Position numbers and translations under genes: made by a program
Notes under the pieces: model-generated
What the model was told of the DNA's origin: nothing
The model's database searches: none
The model's input: only the letters and a program-made list of their open reading frames with translations
In this document: positions 44,052 to 52,344 of the stretch, one piece after another
How positions within the stretch are numbered: position 1 is the first letter of the stretch
Layout of the letters: the number at the start of each line of letters is the position of its first letter
DNA from: Selenomonas timonae
GTDB lineage: Bacteria > Bacillota > Negativicutes > Selenomonadales > Selenomonadaceae
Direction: 5' to 3'
Assembly (NCBI RefSeq): GCF_014250475.1
Contig: NZ_CP060204.1
Span: 1,439,001 to 1,503,000, forward strand
DNA: 64,000 nt

Positions 44052-44669
44052 ATGCTTGCGGGAGTGATCGGTGTTTTGACACTGGCAGTTCTGTACGCTG
44101 TCTTTTTCTTGGTTCCGCCTGCCCAGGGGCTGGGCGACTATGTACGTATTGCATTCTTCCACATCCCCTGTGCGTGGGTTTCGGTCATTGCATTCTTCTG
44201 TGCCGCCTATTGGGGCGCACGCTATCTGAAAACACGCAATCTTCACTATGATACAAAAAGTGCACGATCCGCTTTTCTCGGACTCGTCTTTACACTCCTC
44301 GCCACAGGGAGCGGGGCAGTCTTCTCAAAGCTTACATGGGGGGCGTACTGGAACTGGGATCCGCGACAGACGACAATCTTCGTTCTGCTCCTCATCTATG
44401 GGGCCTATGTGACACTCCGTATGACGATGCGGGATGAGCGTGCACGCGCCTCCTCGTCGGCGGTCTACGCACTCTTCTCCTTTATCGCAGTGCCGTTTCT
44501 CGTCTTTATCCTGCCGCGGATGTTCTTCTCACTGCATCCGTCACCTGTCCTCAACGGTGCAGGGCGGCTCGATATGGATGCGGTGATGCTCGGAACGCTC
44601 ATATTAGCGCTTGTCGATGTGACACTTATGTATGTTTGGCTGATGAAACGGGGGGATCGTCATGCGTAA
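44052..44669 (+). CDS. ccmC: Heme exporter/handling protein CcmC
   Basis: 205 aa, six membrane helices. The heme-binding WWD domain reads LTWGAYWNWDPRQT, and conserved histidines sit in AFFHIPCAW and FFSLHPSP. CcmC loads heme onto CcmE. ATG 44052 follows GGAGG. No ccmD is found between it and ccmE; the two overlap by 8 bases. Confidence 0.95.
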   Translation: MLAGVIGVLTLAVLYAVFFLVPPAQGLGDYVRIAFFHIPCAWVSVIAFFCAAYWGARYLKTRNLHYDTKSARSAFLGLVFTLLATGSGAVFSKLTWGAYWNWDPRQTTIFVLLLIYGAYVTLRMTMRDERARASSSAVYALFSFIAVPFLVFILPRMFFSLHPSPVLNGAGRLDMDAVMLGTLILALVDVTLMYVWLMKRGDRHA

Positions 44670-45036
44670 ATACTTCTTCGTTGTACTGATTCTTGGATTT
44701 ATCGGATATGCGGGGTACTTCTTTGCGGACTCCGTGACCCCCTACGTCAGTGTTGCAGAGGCGCGTACCTCCGAACGGAATGTGCAGGTCAAGGGGCTGC
44801 CCGACGACACTGTCGAGCCGCACATGGAGAACAATATGTTCGTGTTCTCCATCTCCGATGAGGAGACGGGCGAGACGATGCTCGTCCGATACAAGGGTGT
44901 AAAGCCCGATAACTTTGATGAAGCGTACCACGTTGTCGCGATTGGGAAATATACGGGCGATGCGTTCGCAGCGGACAAGCTGCTCATCAAATGCCCGTCG
45001 AAATATGAGGCGGAAAAAGGAAAGGTTCAGGTATGA
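44662..45036 (+). CDS. ccmE: Heme chaperone CcmE, CxxxY variant
   Basis: 124 aa: N-terminal membrane anchor (residues 5-24) and an OB-fold periplasmic domain (VQVKGLPDDTV, MLVRYKGVKPDNF, VAIGKYTGDAFAADKLLIKC). The heme-attachment site is C111-P-S-K-Y115, so the usual histidine of HxxxY is replaced by cysteine. This variant is the hallmark of System I* in archaea and some sulfate reducers. ATGA overlap with ccmF. The tail after Tyr115 is short. Confidence 0.93.
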   Translation: MRKYFFVVLILGFIGYAGYFFADSVTPYVSVAEARTSERNVQVKGLPDDTVEPHMENNMFVFSISDEETGETMLVRYKGVKPDNFDEAYHVVAIGKYTGDAFAADKLLIKCPSKYEAEKGKVQV

Positions 45037-47165
45037 TCGGAACGTTATTCTTGGGTGCGGTTCTGTTCTTTGCCCTTGCTGCAGTGTTCTGTGAGACGCA
45101 GGGAAAAACAACCGAAGGACGGATCTGTGCGGCCCTAGCGGGGCTTGCATCGCTCGGTGCAGCGGCGTTCCTCTTCGTCATTATTCTGAACGATGATTTC
45201 AGCTACACCTACGTTATCAGTTACTCCTCCATCAGTCTGCCGCTGCTCTATAAGCTCTCCGCATTCTGGGCGGGGCAGCAGGGCTCATTTCTCCTCTGGC
45301 TCGTGATTCACGCCATTGTCGGTGTTCTGATTGCACGCGAGGGTCGGATGACAGCGACGGGGCGCACGATCTACCACGCACTCACCGCGATGCTCGTCCT
45401 CCTCGTCCTCTTTAAGAGCCCCTTTGCTCCCGCAGAGACTGTTGCCATGGACGGGCACGGGATGAATCCGCTGCTGCAGGATCCGTGGATGGCGGTGCAT
45501 CCGCCGATCATCTTTGTGGGCTATGCGCTGCTTGCAGTTCCGTTCGTCTACTCTCTTGAGAGCATGATAAAGGCACCGATGGACGGCAGTTTCCTCGCTC
45601 CGATGCGTCGCTGGACGCTCATCGCGTGGGCATTCCTCGGTGCAGGCATCTTCATCGGAGGTTACTGGGCGTACAAGGTGCTCGGGTGGGGCGGCTACTG
45701 GGGCTGGGATCCCGTGGAGAACTCCTCGCTTGTCCCGTGGCTGCTCGCCTGTGTTCTGCTTCATCTGATCTCTGTTGCGCGTGGGCGGCGCGGGGCGTTT
45801 TACCTCGTTCATCTTGCGGCAACCTTCTCCTACGCATTCGTCCTTTACGGGACATTCCTCACGCGCAGCGGTATTCTCGGTGATTTCTCCGTGCACTCCT
45901 TTGCGGGCTCGGACATCGGCCTCTACATCGCCCTTGCCAATGCGGCTGTCCTGCTCTTCGGGCTCGGCGTTCTGATCGTTCGGATTGAACGTCTGCCGAA
46001 GGGGGCGGTCTACGAGCAGCACCGCAGCCGAGACTTCCTCGTGCTGCTCGGGATGCTTCTCATCGTATTCATCGTCGCTATCGTATTCTTCGGAATGTCC
46101 ATGCCGCTCATCTCCGGGCTGCTCGGAGAGAGTGCGGCGGTCGATACGAGTTACTATGTGCGTACCTCGCTGCCGATTGCGGTGCCGCTGGCGCTTCTCA
46201 TGGCACTCGGCGTACTTCTGCCCTACGGCAGTGGACGCGTCGCACGGCCTGTGTGGATCTTCGTGATCTCCGTGGGCGGCGGCGTTCTCGCGGGGCTGGT
46301 CGGAGTCACGGATATTCCGTCGGTTCTGCTCTCCACCTTTGCCCTCCTTGCCGCACTTGCTGCCATTGAGGCATTTCGCCGTCAACGCATTGGTCTGGGC
46401 GGGATGGTTGCCCACGTTGGCACGGGACTTGCGCTGCTCGCCTTTATTCTCTCGGGGTCGGGCAGTCAGACAACGACGGTCACACTCATCCCTGACGAGC
46501 CGCAGGAGGTCTATGGACACACGATCATCTATCGTGGACAGTCCTTTGCCGAGAGTGGCAGTGAGAAGTCCTACCGCTATGAGGTGGACGGAAGTCTGTG
46601 CGAGGCAGTGACAAAGCTGCGTGCAAACGGTGAGGATGCGGCACGTGAGCCTGCAATTGCAAGAAGCCTTGCGGGCGATCTCTATATCGCACCGTCGCCG
46701 ACTTCGGCGGAGCGTGACGAGCTGATTCTTCATCGCGGCAAGACCGTTATGGGGATCAACGACTATGCTTACCGCTACGAATCCATCGCATTTGAGCCGC
46801 AGGGCGGCGGCAAGACCCTCGTCACGGCGCAGATTGCGCTGACGGACGGCGAGGAAGTCGATGATGCCGCACCCACGATCCTTGCGACGGAGACGGGGGG
46901 GACATCCCAGCCGATCGAAGTGATGAACGGCAAGTTCCGCATTCGTCTCACGGGTGTCTCGGCGGATGAACGCGACATACGGATCGAGATCCTGCCCTCT
47001 GTGGCAGAGGAGGCGGCACTTCCCGTTCCCGCCTCGGTCAGTACGAAGCCCGGCATCTCCATCCTTTGGCTCGCCTGTGTTCTTGTGACTGTCGGTGGTC
47101 TCCTGGCAGCCACGCAGGTGGTAAGTCCCGTCAAAGGAGGTGGATCGGAAAAGCGGTCTGAGTGA
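45033..47165 (+). CDS. ccmF: Cytochrome c heme lyase CcmF
   Basis: 710 aa, about 13-15 membrane helices in residues 1-480 and a periplasmic domain before the last helix (IDDAAPTIL region, ending with a helix SILWLACVLVTVGGLLAATQ). WWD motif VLGWGGYWGWDPVENSSLVPW is complete. CcmF transfers heme from CcmE to apocytochrome. In this operon no CcmH or CcmG is encoded, so CcmF may act alone. Confidence 0.95.
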   Translation: MIGTLFLGAVLFFALAAVFCETQGKTTEGRICAALAGLASLGAAAFLFVIILNDDFSYTYVISYSSISLPLLYKLSAFWAGQQGSFLLWLVIHAIVGVLIAREGRMTATGRTIYHALTAMLVLLVLFKSPFAPAETVAMDGHGMNPLLQDPWMAVHPPIIFVGYALLAVPFVYSLESMIKAPMDGSFLAPMRRWTLIAWAFLGAGIFIGGYWAYKVLGWGGYWGWDPVENSSLVPWLLACVLLHLISVARGRRGAFYLVHLAATFSYAFVLYGTFLTRSGILGDFSVHSFAGSDIGLYIALANAAVLLFGLGVLIVRIERLPKGAVYEQHRSRDFLVLLGMLLIVFIVAIVFFGMSMPLISGLLGESAAVDTSYYVRTSLPIAVPLALLMALGVLLPYGSGRVARPVWIFVISVGGGVLAGLVGVTDIPSVLLSTFALLAALAAIEAFRRQRIGLGGMVAHVGTGLALLAFILSGSGSQTTTVTLIPDEPQEVYGHTIIYRGQSFAESGSEKSYRYEVDGSLCEAVTKLRANGEDAAREPAIARSLAGDLYIAPSPTSAERDELILHRGKTVMGINDYAYRYESIAFEPQGGGKTLVTAQIALTDGEEVDDAAPTILATETGGTSQPIEVMNGKFRIRLTGVSADERDIRIEILPSVAEEAALPVPASVSTKPGISILWLACVLVTVGGLLAATQVVSPVKGGGSEKRSE

Positions 47166-47191
47166 GAAATCATAGAAGGGAGGAAGGACAC

Positions 47192-47674
47192 ATGAATTTG
47201 AAGCAGTATGCAAAGGAGCATACGCTGCGCTGTATCATCGGTGCGTTTCTCGTGGGACTGTTCGCCGTCGGCGGCGGCATGCTCATGGACAAGGCCTCGG
47301 CATCGCCGAAGTTCTGCGGTATGTGCCATGCCATGCAGCACGAGGCAAAGACACATGCCATGTCCACACATGCGGACATCGCCTGTGTGGAGTGCCATCT
47401 GCCGCACGACAATATTGCCGTTTACTATTTTGAAAAGGGCAAGACAGGCATGCATGACACGCTCCATCAGGTACTGAACGACTATCCCGTACACATCAAG
47501 ATCTCCGATCACGGACGGGATATCGTGAATGCCAACTGTCTGCGCTGCCATACATCGACCATGGGATCGGTATGTCTGGACAGGGGCAAGGACGGAAATG
47601 CAAACTGTACGAAGTGTCACAGTGGTATGCCGCATGGTTCCAATCCTTTAGAAGGGGGGATAAGAGTTGAGTAA
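47192..47674 (+). CDS. nrfH: Cytochrome c nitrite reductase small subunit NrfH
   Basis: 160 aa NapC/NirT-type quinol dehydrogenase. One N-terminal membrane helix (about residues 13-32) and four CxxCH sites: CGMCHAM (with the CHxM arrangement typical of NrfH heme 1), CVECH, CLRCH and CTKCH. It passes electrons from menaquinol to NrfA. ATG 47192 follows GGGAGGA. Ends 8 bases inside the nrfA start. Confidence 0.95.
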   Translation: MNLKQYAKEHTLRCIIGAFLVGLFAVGGGMLMDKASASPKFCGMCHAMQHEAKTHAMSTHADIACVECHLPHDNIAVYYFEKGKTGMHDTLHQVLNDYPVHIKISDHGRDIVNANCLRCHTSTMGSVCLDRGKDGNANCTKCHSGMPHGSNPLEGGIRVE

Positions 47675-48971
47675 CAGAAAGAAAATCATCGCGGGTGTTG
47701 CCGGCGTCTGTGCCCTGTTCTTTGGATTCGTCGCCGTTCGCATCGGCGCACACCCGAACGATGACAGCATCAAACGCGTGCAGATCCAGGGCGACACCGC
47801 TGCCAAGATCGGCAAAGAGGCGTACAAGGACGCCTATCCGCTCCAGTACAACTCGTTCATGAAAAACAATGAGGAATCTCCGTCGCCCACAGGCTACGGC
47901 GGCAGCATGGAGGGCAACAGTCATCTGGAGCACCAGCCCGAGATGCTTGAGAACTTTAAGGGCTATAAGTTTGCCATCCAGTATGACGACGACCGAGGGC
48001 ATACGTATGCGGGCTACGATCTCCTGCATACGAAGAGGCTTCCGGGACAGAAGGGGAGTTGTCTACAGTGCAAGGGTTCGTATGTTTATGATGTGTACTT
48101 CAAAGAAGGTGGATGGGCGTATGCATCGAAGCCGTTTGATGAAGTTGCGGCTCCCATCACGATGGATGAGTGGTTCGGCTGCTCGACCTGCCACGATCCC
48201 GAGACGATGGAGCTGCGCGTCTATCAGCAGGGCTTTATCGAGTCGATGGCAAGACGTGGTGTTGATGTCAACGCTGCCACGCACAATGATATGCGTGCCT
48301 ATGTGTGCTCGCAGTGCCATACGGAGTACTACTTCACCGCCGAGGATGGTCGTGTCGCACATCCATACGAGAACGGTCTGGATGCCGAGTCCGAGTATCA
48401 GTACTACCAGTCCGGTCAGGCAGGCGGATTCAAGGGCGACTGGATGCACCCCGACTCCAAGACGATGATGCTCAAGGCGCAGCATCCGGAGTTCGAGACG
48501 TGGGCGACGAGTGTCCATGCCGATGCCGGTGTTACCTGCGTGGACTGCCACATGCCCTATATGCGTGACGGCGGCAAGAAGTACACCTCGCACTGGATGA
48601 CGAGTCCCTTGAAGACGACGAAGGAATCCTGTCTGAAGTGTCATGACGAGAGCGAGGAGACCCTCGTGGCACGCGTCAAGACCATTCATGACAATACGTT
48701 CAAGATCCAGCGCATCGCAGGCCAGACGGTCGCACGCGCACATCGCACGGTCAAGGCTGCGATGGATGCAGGTGTACCCGATGCAGCACTCGAGGATGCA
48801 CGCGCGAAGATTCGCGAAGCACAGTGGTACTGGGATTGGGTTGCCGCCGAGAACGGCATGGGCTTCCATAACCCCGACAAGATCATGCGTACCCTTGGGC
48901 TTTCGATTGATCTCGCACATCAGGCAATCGAGTCCGCCGAGGGAGCACGCCACGGCTTCCAGCCGCTCTGA
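47667..48971 (+). CDS. nrfA: Ammonia-forming cytochrome c nitrite reductase NrfA
   Basis: 434 aa pentaheme periplasmic enzyme reducing nitrite to ammonium with six electrons. The catalytic heme site is CLQCK (lysine ligand); four ordinary sites are CSTCH, CSQCH, CVDCH and CLKCH. The active-site tyrosine lies in CHTEYYF and the catalytic histidine in KAQHPEFE. N-terminal signal/anchor at residues 5-24. TTG start preceded by GAAGGGGGG. Followed by a terminator; nrfHA is the downstream end of the ccm operon. Confidence 0.96.
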   Translation: MSNRKKIIAGVAGVCALFFGFVAVRIGAHPNDDSIKRVQIQGDTAAKIGKEAYKDAYPLQYNSFMKNNEESPSPTGYGGSMEGNSHLEHQPEMLENFKGYKFAIQYDDDRGHTYAGYDLLHTKRLPGQKGSCLQCKGSYVYDVYFKEGGWAYASKPFDEVAAPITMDEWFGCSTCHDPETMELRVYQQGFIESMARRGVDVNAATHNDMRAYVCSQCHTEYYFTAEDGRVAHPYENGLDAESEYQYYQSGQAGGFKGDWMHPDSKTMMLKAQHPEFETWATSVHADAGVTCVDCHMPYMRDGGKKYTSHWMTSPLKTTKESCLKCHDESEETLVARVKTIHDNTFKIQRIAGQTVARAHRTVKAAMDAGVPDAALEDARAKIREAQWYWDWVAAENGMGFHNPDKIMRTLGLSIDLAHQAIESAEGARHGFQPL

Positions 48972-48995
48972 TCGGAGCACGACGAGACCAAAAAA

Positions 48996-49026
48996 GAATC
49001 GCCTCATGTTGGGGCGATTCTTTTTT
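48996..49026. terminator. Bidirectional terminator between nrfA and the TauE gene
   Basis: 8-bp stem GAATCGCC (48996-49003) / GGCGATTC (49013-49020), A-run before and T-run after. Confidence 0.88.
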
Positions 49027-49042
49027 ACGTTCGTTTTGTGGT

Positions 49043-49840
49043 TTACAACATCCCGCTCATCCAGATCAGGCGTATGCCAAGAGCGAACATAGCGAGTGAG
49101 AGAAGGACGAGGATGACCTTGGATTTCGTCTTCTGTGAGATGACAGCGCCGATCTGGGCACCAATCGCGGCGCCGATGGAGATGCAGATGGCAGGTGTCC
49201 AGATGATGTGATTGAGCAGGAAGTGACTGACGACACCGAACGCCGCCGAGCAGGCAAGGACGAAATGCGAGGTCGCCGTCGCCATGTGTACGGGGAAGCC
49301 GAGCAGGTAGACCATGAGCGGCACATGGATCACGCCGCCGCCGATACCGAAGATGCTCGAGATGAAGCCGACACCCGCGCTCGAACCAATGCCAAGCGAG
49401 CGGTTGAACGTAAAATTCGCGGAGAGTGTGTGAACATCCGTGTGCTTCTTGTGCGTCGCGTTCCAATACATAAGCGACGCCATCACCAGAAGGAACGTGC
49501 CATAGGATACGTAGAGCATCGGCCCCGTAAAGTCGTCGACGATATACGAGCCGAGGAATGCGCCCGGCAGGGTTGCGAGTGCAAATGGTACGGCGGCGGG
49601 GAAGTAGACGCGCTGCTGACGGATGTAGGCGAGTGTCCCCGAGAGAGCGTTTGCAAACACAATGACAAGCGAAGTGCCTGTGATCTGTGCCGCCGTGTGG
49701 AAATACGGATAGATGCCTCCGTCGGACAGGAAGAAGATGAAGATCGGCACGCAGATCAGCCCGCCGCCGATGCCGACGAGTGTTCCGAATGTGCCGACAA
49801 ACAGTCCGAGCACAAGAAAGAGCAGAATATCAAGTCCCAT
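49043..49840 (-). CDS. TauE/SafE-family membrane exporter
   Basis: 265 aa, about eight membrane helices in two repeats; the glycine-rich repeat GTFGTLVGIGGGLICVPIFI and GFISSIFGIGGGVIHVPLMV is the family hallmark. Members move sulfite, sulfoacetate or other anions; the substrate here is unknown. GGAGGAATG precedes the ATG on the minus strand, and a promoter lies at 49875-49902. Convergent with nrfA. Confidence 0.9.
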   Translation of the reverse strand: MGLDILLFLVLGLFVGTFGTLVGIGGGLICVPIFIFFLSDGGIYPYFHTAAQITGTSLVIVFANALSGTLAYIRQQRVYFPAAVPFALATLPGAFLGSYIVDDFTGPMLYVSYGTFLLVMASLMYWNATHKKHTDVHTLSANFTFNRSLGIGSSAGVGFISSIFGIGGGVIHVPLMVYLLGFPVHMATATSHFVLACSAAFGVVSHFLLNHIIWTPAICISIGAAIGAQIGAVISQKTKSKVILVLLSLAMFALGIRLIWMSGML

Positions 49841-49874
49841 AAATCATTCCTCCATAGTGATCAATGTATTGCCC

Positions 49875-49902
49875 ATTATAGCACACAGGAAGTATTAGAC
49901 AA
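49875..49902 (-). promoter_or_regulatory. Promoter for the TauE-family gene
   Basis: Minus strand -35 TTGTCT (49902-49897), 16-base spacer, extended -10 TGC-TATAAT (49880-49875). Confidence 0.65.
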
Positions 49903-49930
49903 GAGGGCGGTATTTATGATATGATGAGCG

Positions 49931-50033
49931 CAAAGAAGCCCATTTCTTATTTTAGGGACTTATTTAGGGGAGCTTCTTTGACTGCTCATAGGAAAGGAGG
50001 GCAGGGAACGGGGAGCCGGAATTTCCGGTCAGT
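49931..50033 (+). other. Structured 5' leader of the cstA-type gene
   Basis: A long-range perfect stem CAAAGAAGC (49931-49939) / GCTTCTTTG (49972-49980) is followed by a purine-rich stretch and the hairpin CCGGAA-T-TTCCGG (50016-50028), flanked by ACTG/CAGT. No T-run and no known riboswitch core are seen. It may be a regulatory leader. Confidence 0.4.
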
Positions 50034-50066
50034 AATTTACATACGAAAAGAAAGAAGTGACGACGA

Positions 50067-51503
50067 ATGGTTACATTTCTTGGTGCGCTCGCAACGCTCA
50101 TCGTGGGCTACATTGTTTATGGGGCAATTGTAGACCGAGCGTTTGGACGTACAGGGGAGGTTGCCCCTGCAATTCGGCTCGAGGATGGAGTGGACTACAT
50201 CCCCCTGCCGACGTGGAAGGTATTCCTCATCCAGCTGCTCAACATTGCTGGTCTTGGGCCGATTTTTGGAGCGCTCGCAGGTGCGCTCTGGGGACCGAGC
50301 GTCTACCTCTGGATTGTCTTCGGTACGATCTTTGCGGGCGGTGTGCATGACTATCTCTCGGGCATGATTTCCTTCCGTGAGGACGGCAAGAGCCTCTCCG
50401 AGATCGTCGGCAAGAATCTCGGGCATATCATGCTTCAGATCATGCGTATCTTCTCGATCGTCCTGCTCGTCCTCGTCGGTGTCGTGTTCATGACCGGACC
50501 CGCAATGCTGCTTTCAAAGCTTACGGGCATGGAAGTACTTATGTGGCTCGGCGTCATCTTCATCTACTACACGATGGCGACACTGCTGCCGATTGACAAG
50601 ATCATCGCACGGTTCTATCCGGTATTCGGCATCTGCCTTATCGTCATGGCACTCGGCATCATGGGCGGCATGCTCTTCGGTGTCGGCGGGCATGTCATGC
50701 CCGAGATGACGCTCGAGAATCTGCATCCGAAACAGCTGCCGATCTGGCCGCTGCTCTTCATCACGGTCGCCTGCGGCGCAGTCTCGGGGTTCCATGCAAC
50801 GCAGTCCCCGATCATGTCGCGCTGCCTCAAGGATGAGCGTATGGGACGCCCTGTCTTCTACGGCGCGATGGTTGCCGAGGGCATCATCGCGCTCTGCTGG
50901 GCGGCTGCGGGTGCAACATTCTACGATGGGACGGCAGGACTCGGAGCTGCGCTCAAGGAGGCGGGCCCCGGCGGTGTTGTCTATGAGATCTGCAACGGCT
51001 TCATGGGCGTCATCGGAATCGGCGGCGTCAGCATTGGCGCAATCCTCGCTATGCTCGGTGTCATTGCCTGCCCAATCACCTCGGGCGATACGGCGTTCCG
51101 CTCTGCACGTCTGACGCTTGCGGACTGGCTGAACATCCCGCAGAAGGAGGCGCCGAAGCGTCTCATCATCGCGGTACCGATGCTCGGCATTGGCCTCATC
51201 CTCTCGCAGATGGACTTCTCCATCATCTGGCGTTACTTCTCGTGGGCAAACCAGACACTCGCGATGATTACGCTCTGGATGGGCACGGCATACCTCTACC
51301 TGCATAAGCCGGGCTCCTATGCCTACATCGTCGCACTCGTGCCCGCGATTTTCATGTCGGCGGTTACGACGACCTACCTCCTGCAGGCGCCCGAGGGCTT
51401 TGGCCTGCCGACCGATATCACCTACCCAGCAGGCATTGGCTTTGCGATTCTCTTCACCGCACTCTTTGTCCGCGCATACATTCTGCGCAAGAGAACGCTT
51501 TGA
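50067..51503 (+). CDS. cstA: CstA-family carbon starvation transporter, short form
   Basis: 478 aa, about 14 membrane helices. PAIRLEDGVDYIP, the FGTIFAGGVHDYLSG segment and FHATQSPIMSRCLKDE are typical of CstA. The family takes up pyruvate or peptides; E. coli CstA is about 700 aa, and this short form is common in Firmicutes. ATG 50067 follows AAAGAAAG, a weak ribosome-binding site, behind a structured leader. No LytS/LytT-type regulator is adjacent. Monocistronic. Confidence 0.92.
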   Translation: MVTFLGALATLIVGYIVYGAIVDRAFGRTGEVAPAIRLEDGVDYIPLPTWKVFLIQLLNIAGLGPIFGALAGALWGPSVYLWIVFGTIFAGGVHDYLSGMISFREDGKSLSEIVGKNLGHIMLQIMRIFSIVLLVLVGVVFMTGPAMLLSKLTGMEVLMWLGVIFIYYTMATLLPIDKIIARFYPVFGICLIVMALGIMGGMLFGVGGHVMPEMTLENLHPKQLPIWPLLFITVACGAVSGFHATQSPIMSRCLKDERMGRPVFYGAMVAEGIIALCWAAAGATFYDGTAGLGAALKEAGPGGVVYEICNGFMGVIGIGGVSIGAILAMLGVIACPITSGDTAFRSARLTLADWLNIPQKEAPKRLIIAVPMLGIGLILSQMDFSIIWRYFSWANQTLAMITLWMGTAYLYLHKPGSYAYIVALVPAIFMSAVTTTYLLQAPEGFGLPTDITYPAGIGFAILFTALFVRAYILRKRTL

Positions 51504-51520
51504 GCAAACAACGACTTTTA

Positions 51521-51550
51521 GACCGCCGTGCAGCCGCGCGGCGGTTTTTC
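51521..51550 (+). terminator. Intrinsic terminator after cstA
   Basis: 7-bp stem ACCGCCG (51522-51528) / CGGCGGT (51539-51545), then TTTTTC. Confidence 0.88.
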
Positions 51551-51578
51551 TTGCAAATATTTTAATTTATGGTAAAAT
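51551..51578 (+). promoter_or_regulatory. Promoter for the YbjN-like gene
   Basis: -35 TTGCAA (51551-51556), 16-base spacer, -10 TAAAAT (51573-51578) preceded by TGG. Confidence 0.7.
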
Positions 51579-51637
51579 AGTACTAATCAGAAACGGAATG
51601 ATAGCCGTTCGCATATAATGAGGGAGGAATTATACAC

Positions 51638-52216
51638 ATGGCAAAGTCCGAAGAGAAAGAAGTCAAGGAAGTAAAGGAATCGGCAGCGAAGCCCTCTGAG
51701 GAGGAAAAGCTGAGAGAGCTGATCGGAGGGGCAAGGGACGAAAAGAAGGCCGCAATGGCAGAAGAAGCAGCTGCATCGGAGACTGCAACGAAGGCGGAGC
51801 GTTTCCAGTCATTCATCAAGGAGAATGACATCAGCTACTTCGATGAGCCGCAGGCGCTTGATGACCAGTTCCATACGACGATCTTCCGTTCGCGTATCGA
51901 GGCGAAGGGACAGGTCATGCCGATGGCGATCTTCATCGACGACAGCTTCTTCACGATCATCCGCACGCAGATTGCGACGGGCATCAACGAGAAGAACGTC
52001 GATCGCATCAAGGGCTATCTCAACACGCTGAATGCGGAGTACAAGATGTTCAAGTATTACCTGCGCGAGGACGGCACCATCTTCCTCGATGTTTGTATCC
52101 CGTTCGCCGATGAGACCTTCGATCCCATCATGATCCATACGCTCCTTCCGATTCTCGTGAAGCAGCTCGAGACTGTCTACGAGGATCTCATGGCTGAGGT
52201 TTGGTCGAAGGACTAA
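51638..52216 (+). CDS. YbjN-like domain protein with charged N-terminus
   Basis: 192 aa. Residues 1-50 are almost all Lys, Glu and Ala and should be disordered or coiled coil. Residues 55-190 have the alternating helix-strand pattern of YbjN / secretion-chaperone-like folds (MPMAIFIDDSFFTIIRTQ, LNTLNAEYKMFKYYLREDGTIFLDVCIPF). No function is known. AGGGAGGAA precedes the ATG. Own promoter and terminator. Confidence 0.65.
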   Translation: MAKSEEKEVKEVKESAAKPSEEEKLRELIGGARDEKKAAMAEEAAASETATKAERFQSFIKENDISYFDEPQALDDQFHTTIFRSRIEAKGQVMPMAIFIDDSFFTIIRTQIATGINEKNVDRIKGYLNTLNAEYKMFKYYLREDGTIFLDVCIPFADETFDPIMIHTLLPILVKQLETVYEDLMAEVWSKD

Positions 52217-52233
52217 GGTACACGAAAAAGGTT

Positions 52234-52268
52234 GGGACTGTTTCCGTTTTGGAGGCAGTCCCTTTTTT
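52234..52268 (+). terminator. Intrinsic terminator after the YbjN-like gene
   Basis: Stem GGGACTG (52234-52240) / CAGTCCC (52256-52262) with inner TCC/GGA, followed by six T. Confidence 0.88.
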
Positions 52269-52273
52269 GTGTC

Positions 52274-52302
52274 TTGATTTTCATTTCAAATCTGGGTACA
52301 AT
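52274..52302 (+). promoter_or_regulatory. Promoter for the polysaccharide deacetylase gene
   Basis: -35 TTGATT (52274-52279), 17-base spacer, -10 TACAAT (52297-52302), directly behind the terminator. Confidence 0.65.
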
Positions 52303-52344
52303 AAAGCACAGTGACGATGGAGCAGAGTGAAAGGGAGGGATGGC

